Below are positions 22,527 to 34,362 of a stretch of DNA of 64,000 bases, in pieces. How positions within the stretch are numbered: the stretch's first letter is position 1; each line of letters starts with the position of its first letter. Location: the NCBI GenBank assembly GCA_002914845.1, contig JXTC01000544.1, positions 127,250 to 191,249 on the forward strand. The letters are read 5' to 3'. Below the pieces are notes generated by a model. It was not told where the DNA came from. It was given only the letters and a program-made list of their open reading frames with translations, and ran no database searches. The position numbers were made by a program, and so were the translations under genes. Origin of the DNA: Trema orientale. Taxonomy: Eukaryota > Streptophyta > Magnoliopsida > Rosales > Cannabaceae.

Positions 22527-25199
22527 AATGTTTGATTGATTGATTGTTTGTTTGTTTGGTCAAACTTTCCAGTTACGACCACAGCCAAATTTGGTTTTCG
22601 GTTGGTTTTTTTTGGTTTTCACAACTTTTCTTGGAGAGAGAGAGAAAAGAAAGAGAGAGAAGACAGGACAGAACAGAACAGGTATTATATAAAAGGTCGG
22701 AGAAGTAACGTGTAGTCCGTTAAAATTGACACCTCAAAAACTCAGAACAACTCATTATTACTTTCTTTTTTTTTTTTTTTACTTCCTTTTTTAATATTGT
22801 AATATTGAATAATTTAACAAGAGTAAGTCGTTTTCTTTTTTGCTTTCGAGTTTTAACACGCCACGATCCACCGACAATCCTCATCTTCTCATATCATTGT
22901 TTTTAGTTTTTTTGTTTTTTGTTTTTTAATTGTGTTAATTTTAGTTTTAGTCCTTAAGATATAAGTAACTTTCAATTTGGTCCTTATCTTTCAAAATGTC
23001 TCAGAATTATTTTTATGTTTGTTAGTCGATAATAAGCTTTCAAATACTATATTTTGCTACCTTAATTTTTTTTCTCCGTTGGTCTCGACTATGGTTCATG
23101 GATAAATTTGAACAATCGTGTTATAATCTAGGGACATAAATTGACACAAAAGAACATGATAAAGGGAAGCGTAATTTTACATTTGAACCCCGTAGGTACC
23201 AAACTGAGATAAAAGTAGAATTAAGAAAAATCTGGAATATTTTGAAAGTTAAAAGAAAGCTGAGATTTTTCATCCCAAAAAAAAAAAAAAAGCTAAGATC
23301 TCTTGTGGTTAGTTAGAGACCAATAATTACGTCTTAAAGAAGACCCAGTTCGTAAAATAGTTAACTGTAAAGTAGTAAGTTCATGATATACTTTGAAAAC
23401 TACACCCCATATGAGAAATCAATAGTTTTATGAGAAATCCTTATCTTGTACTCCACACCTTTTTTTTTTTTAACGAAATCCCATGTGCTTTAAGAATATG
23501 GGGAAAAAAAATTTTACTTTAATTTTTTATTACAAAAAATCTTCTTATTTGATTATTTTTAAAATTCAACCTCTCATATCATCAAAATGAGGAAAAATAA
23601 TGAAAATTGACAAAATTACTTTTAGTAAAAGGTAGATTTAGATTTAAAATCAATTTAAAAATCATCTATACTAACATTAAACAATATTTGGATTTTTCAA
23701 ATAATCTCAAAAGTGATAAAATAGTTTCTAAAAAGTTATTTATGTATCCAAACATAAAATTAAATATAATATAAATCAAAATCTGTTATCCACTAAAAGT
23801 AATTTTATTATTTACTATTATTTATCCGCTTTAGTATACATGAGAAGGTCAATTTAAAAAATGGTCAAATTCCAAAGCTTTTTGATATAAAATAAAAATT
23901 AAATCTAAGAGCATTTTATCGTATTTCTTAAAACATACAGGAGGTTTTGTATTGTTAAAAAAATGAAATACAAGGTGATTCTATGATATTTTCCCATAGT
24001 TTTATACTAAAATTACTCTTTACAGAATCTCAAAATCAAAATTAAGTGAGATTGTGATGGAATGAATGAGTTGAGGAAAAACTAGAAGTTCACCAATAAA
24101 AATTTCGACAAAATCTAACAATAAAAAAAATTAAGGTATCAACTCAAGGGAAATAAATTACACTTAAAACTCTTTATTTAGTATCTTGAGACATTAAGTA
24201 AGTTTTTGCAACAAACTCCTTATTTTGACCTCTCCCAAAAGATATTTGGCTTCATAGTCCTAGAACATCCATGTGAAAGATTAGTCCATAATTTTTTTAT
24301 TGAAGAAATAGCCTTTACAATTTATTAAAAAGCTTAGCTGTAAAAAAAAAAAAAAATCCAGAAGTATAGTATTTCTTTTAATCTTATCTTTTGACGATCT
24401 ACATTATCTGTAAAATTCTACAATTTATGTAAAAGTTAACCAAAAAATTCATCACTAAACACAGAATTCAAATTGAATATATATTATTTCTGATAGTTCT
24501 TAAAATCTATTACAAATAACTTAAACAATCAACATAAATCATCCAATTGGTATACGTAAAGTAAATATTTTCAGAAAATTTAAATTTATAGGTATAATTT
24601 TTCACAAATTAAAAAAATAATATTAAAACTATGTAAAGGAAATACTTCAACATACTTTTTTTTTTGTGGGGGGCAATTAAACCTTATTAAAAAGTGACCA
24701 TAGTGGTAAAAATTAGAAACGGTGTTAAAAACTAGCACAAATAATCACATGATGTGCAGGTGATCTCTAATTAAAGGCCATTAGAGGATATTTCAAAAAA
24801 TAGATTATTTTATATAACAAAAATGATACTATAAAACATAAACAAGGAAAAAAAAAAAAAAAAAATAGTGGAACTACATTGTACTTGTATAATGTTAGAG
24901 ATACATGCACGTATCTCATCTATTCACTTACAAGTAAAAAGAAATTTAAAGCGAAACGAATTAGGTTATAAGTAACAAAATTTCTCTCATGAGAAAAAGA
25001 AGACAAGAAATCGACAAATTGACCACAATATCATAGAAAATAGACTTTGACTTTCAAAGGCAAGATGATTCCTCGAATGGATTGCTGCTATCACATTTTG
25101 TGGAACGCAACCACCAAAGAAAGGATTTCTCATTTTTTTATTTTTGGACTGGAAGGAAAGGATTTCATTACTCCATTGATTAATAATAAGCTTTGTAAT
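22527..25199. other. Upstream region of ATG8 and gene-free AT-rich DNA
   Basis: The left end carries the GA-rich leader and promoter of ATG8 (minus strand). The rest is AT-rich with homopolymer runs and no coding frame of a known family. A dispersed repeat copy lies at its right end (24486-24690). Confidence 0.55.
24486..24690. repeat. Dispersed repeat, copy 2 (partner near 5880-6075)
   Basis: This diverged copy has the same orientation as the segment near 5880-6075, ending in a poly-T run and CAATTAAACC. It is non-coding and its type is unassigned. Confidence 0.5.
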
Positions 25200-27407
25200 T
25201 GTCACGGCTCAAAACCCGGACCAATGTCAGTAGGAGAATTTCACAAAAATGGAAAATTCATTGATTTATTTGAAAAATGTCTAAAAAATTTTAATTTTGT
25301 AAACAGTCCATTAAAATAAAATATTTAGAATTTCATCCCGTGAACCTCTCCCACAGTTCGTATATACCATTAAACATAGACCGAATAATAATTAAAAAAC
25401 GTAAAATCAAATATAAGTCTAAGCATCATCATCATCCACAATAATTATCCACTTCCAGGATGGCATACATAAATTCACAGACAAAATAGAAAGTAATAAT
25501 CTTGGTTCAATGCTAACATAAAATCCAAACAGTCCAACACCACAACAACAGACTTCTAGCATTACCAAGAAAGCGAACTACGGTCAAGATGGCCTCTTAC
25601 TCCTCTTGATCACCAAGATCGCACTGAACACCACCTGAGTAGGAAGGTAGGGGGGATGAGCATAAAATGCCCAGTAGGAAAAATAATTACCTCGATCGAA
25701 AATATTTTAGTGATGGAGAATCCCTGCATGGTTAGTTTAGTCCAAAACATACATATATATAATCCAAACCGGAAATCCATATATATATATAAAGTAGTGT
25801 AATCAAAACCATTTAATCTATATGCACATGACACAAATCAACTCATACCCATGAGCTCACATCCTCTCATCTGTGGAACTCAGGATGATGGCACTAAGTA
25901 TGCCTAACAGCCTGCCTGACACCTAAGCCCATACCCGGAGGGGACACCCATGTGTCACCTACCAAATCTGGAGGGGCAACCGAATTGCCTACGCCTGCCA
26001 AATGGGGAGGTAATCAGAAGAACAAACCCCGCGCGGGTTTACGGACTCTGCACTGTTGGTGGGGCATGCAGCGCCACACTGTAAACCCACGATGCTAACA
26101 TGGTGCTCATGTATAATCCAATGACACGTATAATACCGAACTGAAGTGTGAAAATAATCATGCTCGAGTTTTTCAATAAAATCAGCACACTAGGTTTTAT
26201 AGAAAAACGGGCAGCATAACGGCCCTATTTGTAATATACCCAAAATAACCTGCACTCAGAAAATTCCCAGAGTAATACAGTATATACATCACACAATCAA
26301 TTCTCATCATAGATATTTAAATCGTCTAAAAATCACATTTGTTCACATACGTTGCAGAAAATAAGTTTTATTCGAAAACGATATAAAACAGAGGTAATTG
26401 AGTCCCTACCTCGACGGAAACAGCGATACCATGCTATCGAGTCCTCGAGGTATCGTTGACGATCGCTCGGAGGGTCGGGAACTAATTCCGAGCCCTCGAT
26501 CGTCTTTTTGTGAAAAACTAACTTCTCACCGGAGCTTCAATTCCACAAACGGACCTCTTCGCTGAATTCCTAGTACCCAAAATAGCTAGGTTAGACATAT
26601 AACTTGTCCAATTCGTGTCCGGGTCCACACCGAACCGACGGCACACAAAACGAGACAAAATCTCGACCGTCCAATCGCGATTTTTGTGCCGATCACCAAA
26701 CGACACAATATATATATATATATCAAACTTCCCCATTTTCCGAGTACATTCCAAATATAAGGTCAAAAATACAATCTAACGGCCGGATCGAAAACTAAAA
26801 TTCAAAACTCAAAATACCAAAAAATGGCATCTTTTGACCCGGGAAAAATGAGGTTGAGATATATATACCTTGACGACCCTTGTGACGATACGAATCCAAC
26901 GGGACCGGTTTGGAGTCAAATGGTGGCCCGAATCTTCGCCGGCGGCCAAAAATCCGAAAATGCTCCAAATGGCAAAAATGGTGTTTTCCGGCGAATCGGG
27001 CGGCGGTAGCTCCAGGCGACGGCCGGCGGAGCTTCGTGGCTGCACGGCGGGTCGACGCCGGGTGATCGGGGCGGCAGACGGTGGCCGGAGCGGCTCCTCC
27101 TTGCTTCGGCCGTGGGTGATCCGAGAGAGAGAAGAAGGAGATCGGCTAGGAGAGAGAGAAAGAAGAGAGAGAAGAGAGAGAGGGAAATCTAGGAAGAATG
27201 GGGCACGTGGCTCAAGGTGTATGGGGCAGTGCAATTTTCTAAAATTGCATATAAATTCTCAAATTTCAAATTCTTTGCAAAATAGTCCCCCGAATATTTG
27301 TAATTTGGTCTCTCTACACAAAATTTTTTGCAAATTAATTCCTCTATTATTTAATCCGAAAATTAGTAAAATTCCAATTTTATCCTCCCAAAAATTGGGT
27401 TTTTACA
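25200..27407 (-). mobile_element. Solo LTR, Ty3/gypsy-type, 2208 bp
   Basis: On the minus strand the element begins TGTAAAAACCC and ends GAGCCGTGACA, the TG...CA form of a long terminal repeat. An exact 5-bp target duplication GTAAT flanks it (25195-25199 and 27408-27412). No gag, protease or polymerase sequence is present and the ends are not repeated inside. It is therefore best read as a solo LTR left by recombination. A GC-rich block at about 26900-27120 and a GA-rich tract to 27185 produce open frames on both strands that look spurious. The superfamily call rests on the 5-bp duplication, the 2.2-kb length and the CGTGACA end. Confidence 0.8.
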
Positions 27408-27630
27408 GTAATATTTTGTTATATAATAGTATTGAGGTTCAGCAATAAATATTTTACTTTTTTTTAAATTAATAAATATTTTACTTTTGCGTGTATGATT
27501 ATATATATAAATATATATACAGTTCTTTTTTTTGACGGAAAATGAGCTTCTAAGCCGCTGCAAAGTACACATTATATGACCATTTTCCATTTTTACTTTA
27601 CCCTTCCTACAGGATCGCTTGCATTCCTTC

Positions 27631-27669
27631 CTCTTCTCTTCTCTTCTCTTCTCTTCTCTTCTCTTCTCT
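27631..27669. repeat. (CTCTT)8 microsatellite
   Basis: About eight perfect CTCTT units lie within a longer pyrimidine tract. Confidence 0.9.
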
Positions 27670-28069
27670 ATTCTCTCTCAGTTTCCCCAGTCTTCTCTCT
27701 CATCTCCAACGACCTCCAGCTCTGGGTCTTTGCCTGCTCTTTACAACGACATTTCGTTTTCTTGGGCTGCTTCTTTCTGATTGTGCCAATACTTACTTAA
27801 GAGGTTGTGGCTGTTCTCTCCAAGTTGGATCGGTGATGTTATTGTTGTTGAGGATTATATATTTACAGCAATTATGGATTTTTGAAATAGAATTAGCTCT
27901 ACGTTTGGTGAGTGAAAGCATGAAACCAACACAATTTATTTAGGTTGAAATAACACACCATGTATTGTCAACCTTCCTTCAAACTTTTGCAACTATTTCG
28001 CAATTTTTCTTTTTTCTGAGAAATTAGAATGTACGTCCTTTTCTTATATTTCATTTTAATAAATGTCTA

Positions 28070-28169
28070 TTTTTTTTATAGCTAAATGACTAAGTATATG
28101 TATTTATATACTTTACTCTATTTTTTTATAGCTAAATGACTAAGTATACGTATTTATATACTTTACTTT
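28070..28169. repeat. 50-bp tandem duplication
   Basis: Two adjacent copies contain ATAGCTAAATGACTAAGTAT, offset by 50 bp, with a single visible difference (TATATG versus TATACG) beyond the core. Confidence 0.85.
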
Positions 28170-29249
28170 ATGTACTGACTATATTAGTTTTTATAGTCCT
28201 ATTTGGATTGATTTTGGAGTATATTAAATTCCCATTTGGATTGATTTTAGAGGCTATTTTTAGCTTTTAAAAGTATTTTAGAAGAAAAAGGGGGAGAAAG
28301 AGGTGTTTGATTAGCTTATTTTTTTAGTTAACAGATTTTAAAAGTTGCTGTATAACAACTATTTTAAGCCGAATTTGAGAAATAAGGTGATGATTGTTTT
28401 TCAAAGCTAATTTTATTCCCATAATGCAAATTACCAAAAATATTATTCTACAACACACATAATTCAAGTTTACTAAATACTTATGTGTTGTTTTTAAACA
28501 ATACAACAATTTTGTAAATTAAATTTATCAAACTACTAGATAATTAAATTTATAGTACAGCTGTAACATAGTACAACAATACCAAATTGACCCTATATAC
28601 GTACATCATATTTACATTTGTCACAGTATTTGAAAAACAAACAATTTATTCTAAATGGGCACAATAGGCCCATATAATATAGCTGTAGCATAACACAACA
28701 ATATTAAATGGATACCAATCCAGTAGATATTTTTTTTTAAAATCTATTCATAGGTATCAATTTGACTAATGAAAATTTATCACGCATAGTTTTTTATAGT
28801 AAAAAATAAGAGAGAGAAATAGTATTAATGATGCACGTCTTTTCATGCACTTTATTATGATCGTTAGATCACCATTCAACGGTTAAAAAAAAATACATAC
28901 ACATAGGAAAAAAAAAATACCTACTGCATTAACAACCATATTAAATTAACTCTATATTTAATATATTATATTTTACATTTAATATATACACTAATATACC
29001 AATCGTATTATTACAGCATTTGAAACACAGAAAAAAAAAATGAGCACAAAAATTCAGTCATTTTACTATTAGACCTTTTTTTTTTTTTTTTTTGTATTGT
29101 TTGTTTTTGTATCATATATATCTGTGCCTTTTCTGAAAAAGTAAAATGAAAAAAATGATTTGGTGAAGTTATTTTGTCTTTGGTGGAGCCAAAACGAATC
29201 GTTGGGATGAGGCTGTTCTATCTTCTCTTCTTAGCCGATTTAATCTCTA

Positions 29250-29405
29250 GTAGACTCCAAATTTCATCATTTTCTTTTTTTTTCGCTCTTTCCTTGTATC
29301 CCTTCCTTGGGTCTTCACTTCAGTTGTAGCTCCGAGACTAGCAAAATTAACCGCACAACCAGCCACTCATATCTCTCTCTCTTTTTCTCCCCTAATCGTT
29401 ACAGG
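29250..29405 (+). other. Possible non-coding first exon of the 31069 gene
   Basis: A pyrimidine-rich block ends in CGTTACAG followed by GTAGCA, a good donor context. An acceptor-like TTGTATCAG ends at 31050, 19 bp before the ATG at 31069. Together they would form a 5'UTR intron of about 1.6 kb. This is inference from composition and splice-site context only; transcript data would decide it. Confidence 0.3.
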
Positions 29406-31068
29406 TAGCATCTTCGCATTAATTTATGCCTTTCTTTTTCTTTCTTTCTTTCCTTTTTTTTTTTTGTGTTGGAATAATTTCACTTGTTTTGTTACTGGCT
29501 TTAGCACTCGTTTTGGGACTCCGGATAAACTTCGGGATTTAGAGATTTCTTCTCTCTATTTGTGTTTTTTGAATGAAATGGATGCAAAGTCAAATGGAGT
29601 TAAGTTTAATTGACAGAATATTCGTTTCTTATTTACTATTTCAACCCAATATATTGTTGACTCCAATCTTTTCCAACCCAATCCACTTCGAAGCTATAAT
29701 CGTATCCATTGTCACCCAATCCTAGCGACCAAACACAGCCTAAATTTTAAGAGATTTCAGTTGTTGATGCCCAGAGAAAGTATCAATTACTTACTAGCTA
29801 CTCCCCCTTTTGGATTCCGTACCGCCCCTCCAATTTCCAATTTTTTTTTTTCTTAATTGCTGAAAAGAAACGGAATTAAAACAGGTAAAATAAGTCAATT
29901 TTATGCTTTTTAGTTGTTAAAGTGGTTCTTATAGTTTTTATAAAGTTTTCAAAGTTAGTGTCAGTGTCTTCTGACTACTTCATAACCAAATGGACAGTAA
30001 TATGAAGATTGTGTCTCACATTGGTAGATGCAATTGGATTATGCCTCTATTCTTTGTTTACAATACTATAAAGAAGATGTACAGTAGAACTTTAATAAGA
30101 GATAATAATATTATTTCCATGTTAGTCTGAGCAAAAAAATGGATGTAGTTACTGTTATACCCTTCTGAAGATGTTGGGGTGGACGGCTATTTTGCCTTTA
30201 TCTTGCTGGAGAGGACTGAAGAGTTTTGAAGCAGTTGTGGACTGGGGGCATAACATAAGTCTTTACTTGGATGAGGAAACCTTAGAAAGGGACTAGTGGT
30301 TATAAATTCTTCATATTGTTATGTAAAGACAATCATACTTGTTGCTTGCATATCTTTGCATATTCTACATTTTCTGACTTCCAGTTTTTTGTTGACAAGA
30401 TGACTTCACCCAAGAAGCTAACTTATCAACCTCAGGTAGTGTGTATTGTACTAGCCATGAGTGTGTCTCTCATTTCTCTTCCCACAATCATAACCAAGAT
30501 CGGGAACTAATCTAGGAACTGAATGCTGTTTGGGCATAAATCAAAGCGAGGAACAAAGAGTTTTCGATGGCAAAGAAGCTACTTTCCAATTTGCTGCGTC
30601 GAGTTTGAATAGACTAGAGCGAAAAAAAGAAAGACATTGAAAGACAAGGTGACAACCATGTCCATGCTTGCCTCACACCTCTTTAGTAATTCTTTGCTCT
30701 TTACTCCATTCTAATCTAATTCTAAACAAAAAGGAATCTACTGTGTATTTTAATGTCATCAGGAAAATCATGTATGTGTTTAGCCGGAAGATAATAAGAA
30801 AAAATAAAGAAAAGAACTACTAGTTATTCAACATTTGCTACTCTATTTTATGTTGTTGAACATGGTGAGGTAGATTAAGATCTTTAATGGCGCCATGGCA
30901 TGGCAGTAGTAAATGTTATGCAGCGTAAAAATGTTAATTGGCAGATTTTTGTCTGAACCATGATACATCAAGCAACTGGTGAATCATGTTTTGCTTGGTC
31001 CTTGGTATTTTTGTTTAGTTTGAGCAATATCATATCATTAATTGTATCAGAAAGCGAGCAAAGAAAGA

Positions 31069-31888
31069 ATGGCTCCCAAATCAAATACAATGACAGGTGG
31101 TGTCTTGTTTGTGTGGTTGTGTTTGGGGTTGGGGTTGGGGTTGGGTTGGGATTGGTCATCAGCGGAGGTCCCAGACCCAGTGCCAACCCCCTGGCCTCTC
31201 CAATTCCACTCGATCCTGGTGATGATCGCCAACGGAACCCTCCAGGTTATTGACCTCTGGTACGACTGGCCCAATGGCCGCAACTTCAACATCATACAGC
31301 ACCAGCTTGGTTATGTTCTCTACGACCTTGAATGGAACAATGGCACCTCCTTCTTCTACACCCTGGACTCTGACCGCAAGTGTAGTTCTGCTCAGCTGGA
31401 AGTTGGGATTCTCCGGCCCAATTGGCTGGATGGTGCCAACTATCTCGGTCAGCGCCACGCGGACGGTTTCCTCTGCAATGTTTGGGAGAAGGTGGAATTC
31501 CTCACATATTATGAGGACGTCCTCACCAAGAGGCCTGTTCTTTGGGTCTTTTACACTGGTAAGTCTTAATTCTAGGCTCTATAATTTGTTTGTTTTAGTT
31601 GTGGAATTGATGATATTGAAATTTGAATTGGTGGCAGGGAGGGAAGCTCACGTGATGACATTTGAAGTGGGAGCAGTGCTTGAGGATGCTAAGTGGCAAG
31701 CCCCTCCATACTGCTTTAACAGTGCTACTAATCATCGTCAGCATCGTGATCTTCAACCGCATTTTCTACCCGAGTTCTCCATGATTCATCGCTCTGACTC
31801 GGCCTCTGCCTCTTTTCTACCCGAGTTCTCCATGATTAATAGCTCTGACTCGGTCTCTGCCTCTGCCTCTGCCTCTGCTTCTGGATGA
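31069..31888 (+). CDS. At4g14100-like secreted protein of unknown function (2 exons, 246 aa)
   Basis: Exons 31069-31558 and 31638-31888 join inside the glycine codon of FYTGREAH. An N-terminal hydrophobic stretch ([16 protein letters not shown], about 12-27) looks like a signal peptide. It is followed by the conserved body [81 protein letters not shown] and [18 protein letters not shown]. This matches a plant family exemplified by Arabidopsis At4g14100, whose biochemical role I do not know. The tail is unusual: a 17-residue unit starting FLPEFSMI occurs twice in tandem, then a Ser/Ala repeat ends the protein. The signal-peptide codons form a G-rich repeat. The ATG at 31069 is the first in frame and precedes the signal peptide directly. 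Confidence 0.9.
31125..31150 (+). other. G-quadruplex-type G tracts in coding sequence
   Basis: Five runs of three to four G are separated by TT, within the signal-peptide codons on the coding strand. The pattern meets the usual G-quadruplex rule (four or more runs of at least three G with short loops). Confidence 0.8.
31762..31863 (+). repeat. 51-bp in-frame tandem duplication
   Basis: Copies at 31762-31812 and 31813-31863 encode [17 protein letters not shown] and [17 protein letters not shown]. The duplication keeps frame and extends the C-terminus of the secreted protein. Confidence 0.9.
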
Positions 31889-33085
31889 TTCGTCTTTCCA
31901 ATCTTTTATTCTGCTTTGTTACCAGTCGTGACTCATGTTATCTTTGTTACCAAAATGATGGCAATTATTCTACTTGTGTTGTGTGTCCATGGCTGCACTT
32001 GCTATTTAGTTTAGCCTCGAAGACTGTAATATGGATGGTTCGGATTCCAATTCCAACAAATAAGTAGCCTTGTCAAAGTCAAAATCCCCTCAAATTAACT
32101 AAAATAATTTAGACTTTGTGATCATCGATCAGTGATCCCCAGGTATTGAATAGATTATGTTTGGTGCACTTCATAAAAACTCTGTATTGTAATAATTAAA
32201 CGTAATTGTGCTTTTGTATTGTATTATTTAATGCGATATCAAAATTTAATACAATACAGAGAGTATTATCTAATACAAAAAAAAAAATATCTGTATTACA
32301 CTGTATTATATTACAAACTCTCGTCACTTTCTCTCTCCTTAATTTCTCTCCCATCACTTTCTCTTTCTCTATTTTCTCTCTCATCCCTTTCTCTCTCCTT
32401 CTTTTAACTCGCATTACTTTATCCTTTTTGAAAGTGGCATTTTTCTAAATACCTCCTACGGATGTCTATTAATTAAACAAACATGTTTGGTTTTTCAATA
32501 GCAAAAAGACAATATACCAAGAGTTGTATGACTATTAATTTGGTAGCTAGACCCTCAATTTTATAAACAAGTCGTTTTCCTATCAACAAATTCGATATAT
32601 TTCTTCTTCTTCTTCTACTTCTTTTTTTCCTTATTTTTTTTCTTTGAAATATCCTTATTTTGTTTTTATGTGCTAAGTATATCATATAATGTCGGACTTT
32701 TTTAATACTATATGATATGACACGAATTTATCTGTGATAAAGTTTCTTTTTAATACATATGATATGATACAAATTTATTCGTGGTAAGTTTTAATCTACT
32801 AATTGAATAGTAACAATTTATATTCTATATAATATTTTAAAGAAAAATAAATAAATAAAGTGAGATCTCTAACACTATTTTTTATTTCTTAATTATTTCT
32901 AGAAGAGATTTAATTTAACCTATTCTACCACTTGGGATTTTAATTTAACCTACTCTACTACTTAGGCTTAACTGAGTTGGTCTCCACCGGTCAAGTTATC
33001 TATTTATAAATAGATGGTCTATCGACATAAAAATTTGAAAAAAGTACATTCAGCATTATTTTTTAAAAAATAATACAAAAACTAT
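31889..33085. other. Intergenic, CT-rich and AT-rich
   Basis: No gene is seen. A pyrimidine-rich tract lies at about 32320-32410. A fragment near 32737-32815 (ATTTATTCGTGGTAAGTTTTAATC) resembles the interior of the MITE at 34167-34362. Confidence 0.5.
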
Positions 33086-33088
33086 TAT

Positions 33089-33448
33089 GGGGCCGTTTGG
33101 TTCGCCCATTCCATTCCATTGGAATGGAAAATCCATTTGAATGAGTGTTTGTTTCAACAACTCTAAATTTTCCATTCAAATGGTCTTTTGGAATGAGTGT
33201 TTGTTTCAACAATTTAGTTTTTCCATTCAAATGGTTCATCAGTCGCATCAACTATTTGAATGGATTTTTGTGTCTTGGATGAGAATAGAGGGGAAGAGGT
33301 GTTTTTGAATGGTCCATTCTAATACTCCCATTCTAATTATAACCCATTCTACTATTTTTTCCATTCAAATGTCTTCCATTCCAATTATAATTCATTCCAC
33401 AATTTCCATTCAAATACACACATTCAAATAGACGAAACAAACGGGGCC
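33089..33448 (+). mobile_element. MITE with GGGGCCGTTTGG ends, copy 1 (360 bp)
   Basis: The left end reads GGGGCCGTTTGGTTCG. The right end on the other strand reads GGCCCCGTTTGTTTCG. TAT flanks both sides (33086-33088, 33449-33451). The interior is built from CATTCCATT/AATGGAATG and CATTTGAATG motifs. The element at 38205-38562 is the same family in opposite orientation. Confidence 0.7.
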
Positions 33449-33451
33449 TAT

Positions 33452-34157
33452 ATTTTCTCAAAATAGTTATACTGAAACTATTTTAGTTTTTTATAACCAA
33501 AAGATTTATAAAAATGTCACTGAATGTTGTTTTTGGGAATATCATATTTTTGATATTATTTTTTAGAACTTATGTATAAGTGTCTAAATCCCAAAATATT
33601 TGGGCTAGCAAGCAAGGTTGAAGCCGAAGTAGGGAAATTGACATAAATAATAGTAATTTTGACTAAAATGACTTTTTTAAGAGTGTTTTAAAAATGATAT
33701 TTTAGTAATATTTTAGTATTTTGTGACCCTGTATGACAGAAGGTCACACAAATTTGTGACTATTGATTAATCCTAAAAAAGTTTTAAGTTTATAGTCACA
33801 AATTGTGTGACCCATCTTCACACAATTTGTAATATTACTAGAAATGTCATTTTGAAAAAGACTATTAAAAGGATTATTTTATGTCAAACTAGTACTAACG
33901 CCAATTTTCCGCCGAAATATGGGTTGTCCTATGGTCCTGGTAACAAGCTAGCACAATGGGCTCTAAGCTATATGAAATACGCACTAAAAAAAAAAAAATA
34001 AGAAAAAAAAACAGGTCACAGTTTGAATTTAGTTTATGAAATTGATAGCTATCCTAATTCCTAACTCCACCTACTCTTAATTGTCTCTATTACTATTAGT
34101 TAATAAAAACAGATATTTTCTTTTTCATTTGTATAATTTGTTTTTGATTGGGTATAT
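33452..34157. other. Intergenic, no gene recognised
   Basis: AT-rich DNA with nothing recognised apart from short inverted TCACAAATTTGTGA-like motifs near 33745-33830. Confidence 0.45.
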
Positions 34158-34166
34158 ATTATGTAT

Positions 34167-34362
34167 AAATAATGCTAAGTGTACCAAAATTTATACCAAA
34201 ATTTTAATAGTATGTAAATTGGTATCATTTAATTGATGAATATAATTAATTTATTTGTGGTAAGTTTTAATATACCAATTGAATAATGCCAGCTCAAATA
34301 CTATATGTGTTGGTGTTAATATTAAAAATTTAGTAACAATCTTGTTATACTTAGCATCATTC
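34167..34362. mobile_element. Mutator-like MITE, 196 bp
   Basis: The inverted ends are AATGCTAAGTGTACCAA on the left and GATGCTAAGTATAACAA on the right (other strand). The 9-bp flanks ATTATGTAT (34158-34166) and ATTATATAT (34363-34371) differ at one base. The core TATAATTAATTTATTTGTGG recurs inverted at about 60270-60330. Confidence 0.7.

Larger units (their letters stand above)
27413..29240. other. Gene-free region with CT-rich tract and local repeats
   Basis: A pyrimidine-rich stretch at about 27600-27730 includes the CTCTT microsatellite and resembles a plant 5'UTR, but no coding exon follows nearby. A 50-bp duplication lies at 28070-28169. The rest is AT-rich. Confidence 0.45.

Noticed and set aside
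25047..25319. A 90-codon plus-strand frame
   Set aside because: It crosses the LTR border at 25200, so half is host DNA and half LTR; no domain is recognisable.
26809..27448. Overlapping frames of 141 and 192 codons on both strands
   Set aside because: They lie in the GC-rich and GA-rich part of the solo LTR, are Arg/Ser/Pro-rich without family motifs, and one runs across the LTR border.
30316..30510. 64-codon frame with hydrophobic stretches upstream of the 31069 gene
   Set aside because: There is no family resemblance, no splice partner in frame with the downstream gene, and ordinary AT-rich composition.
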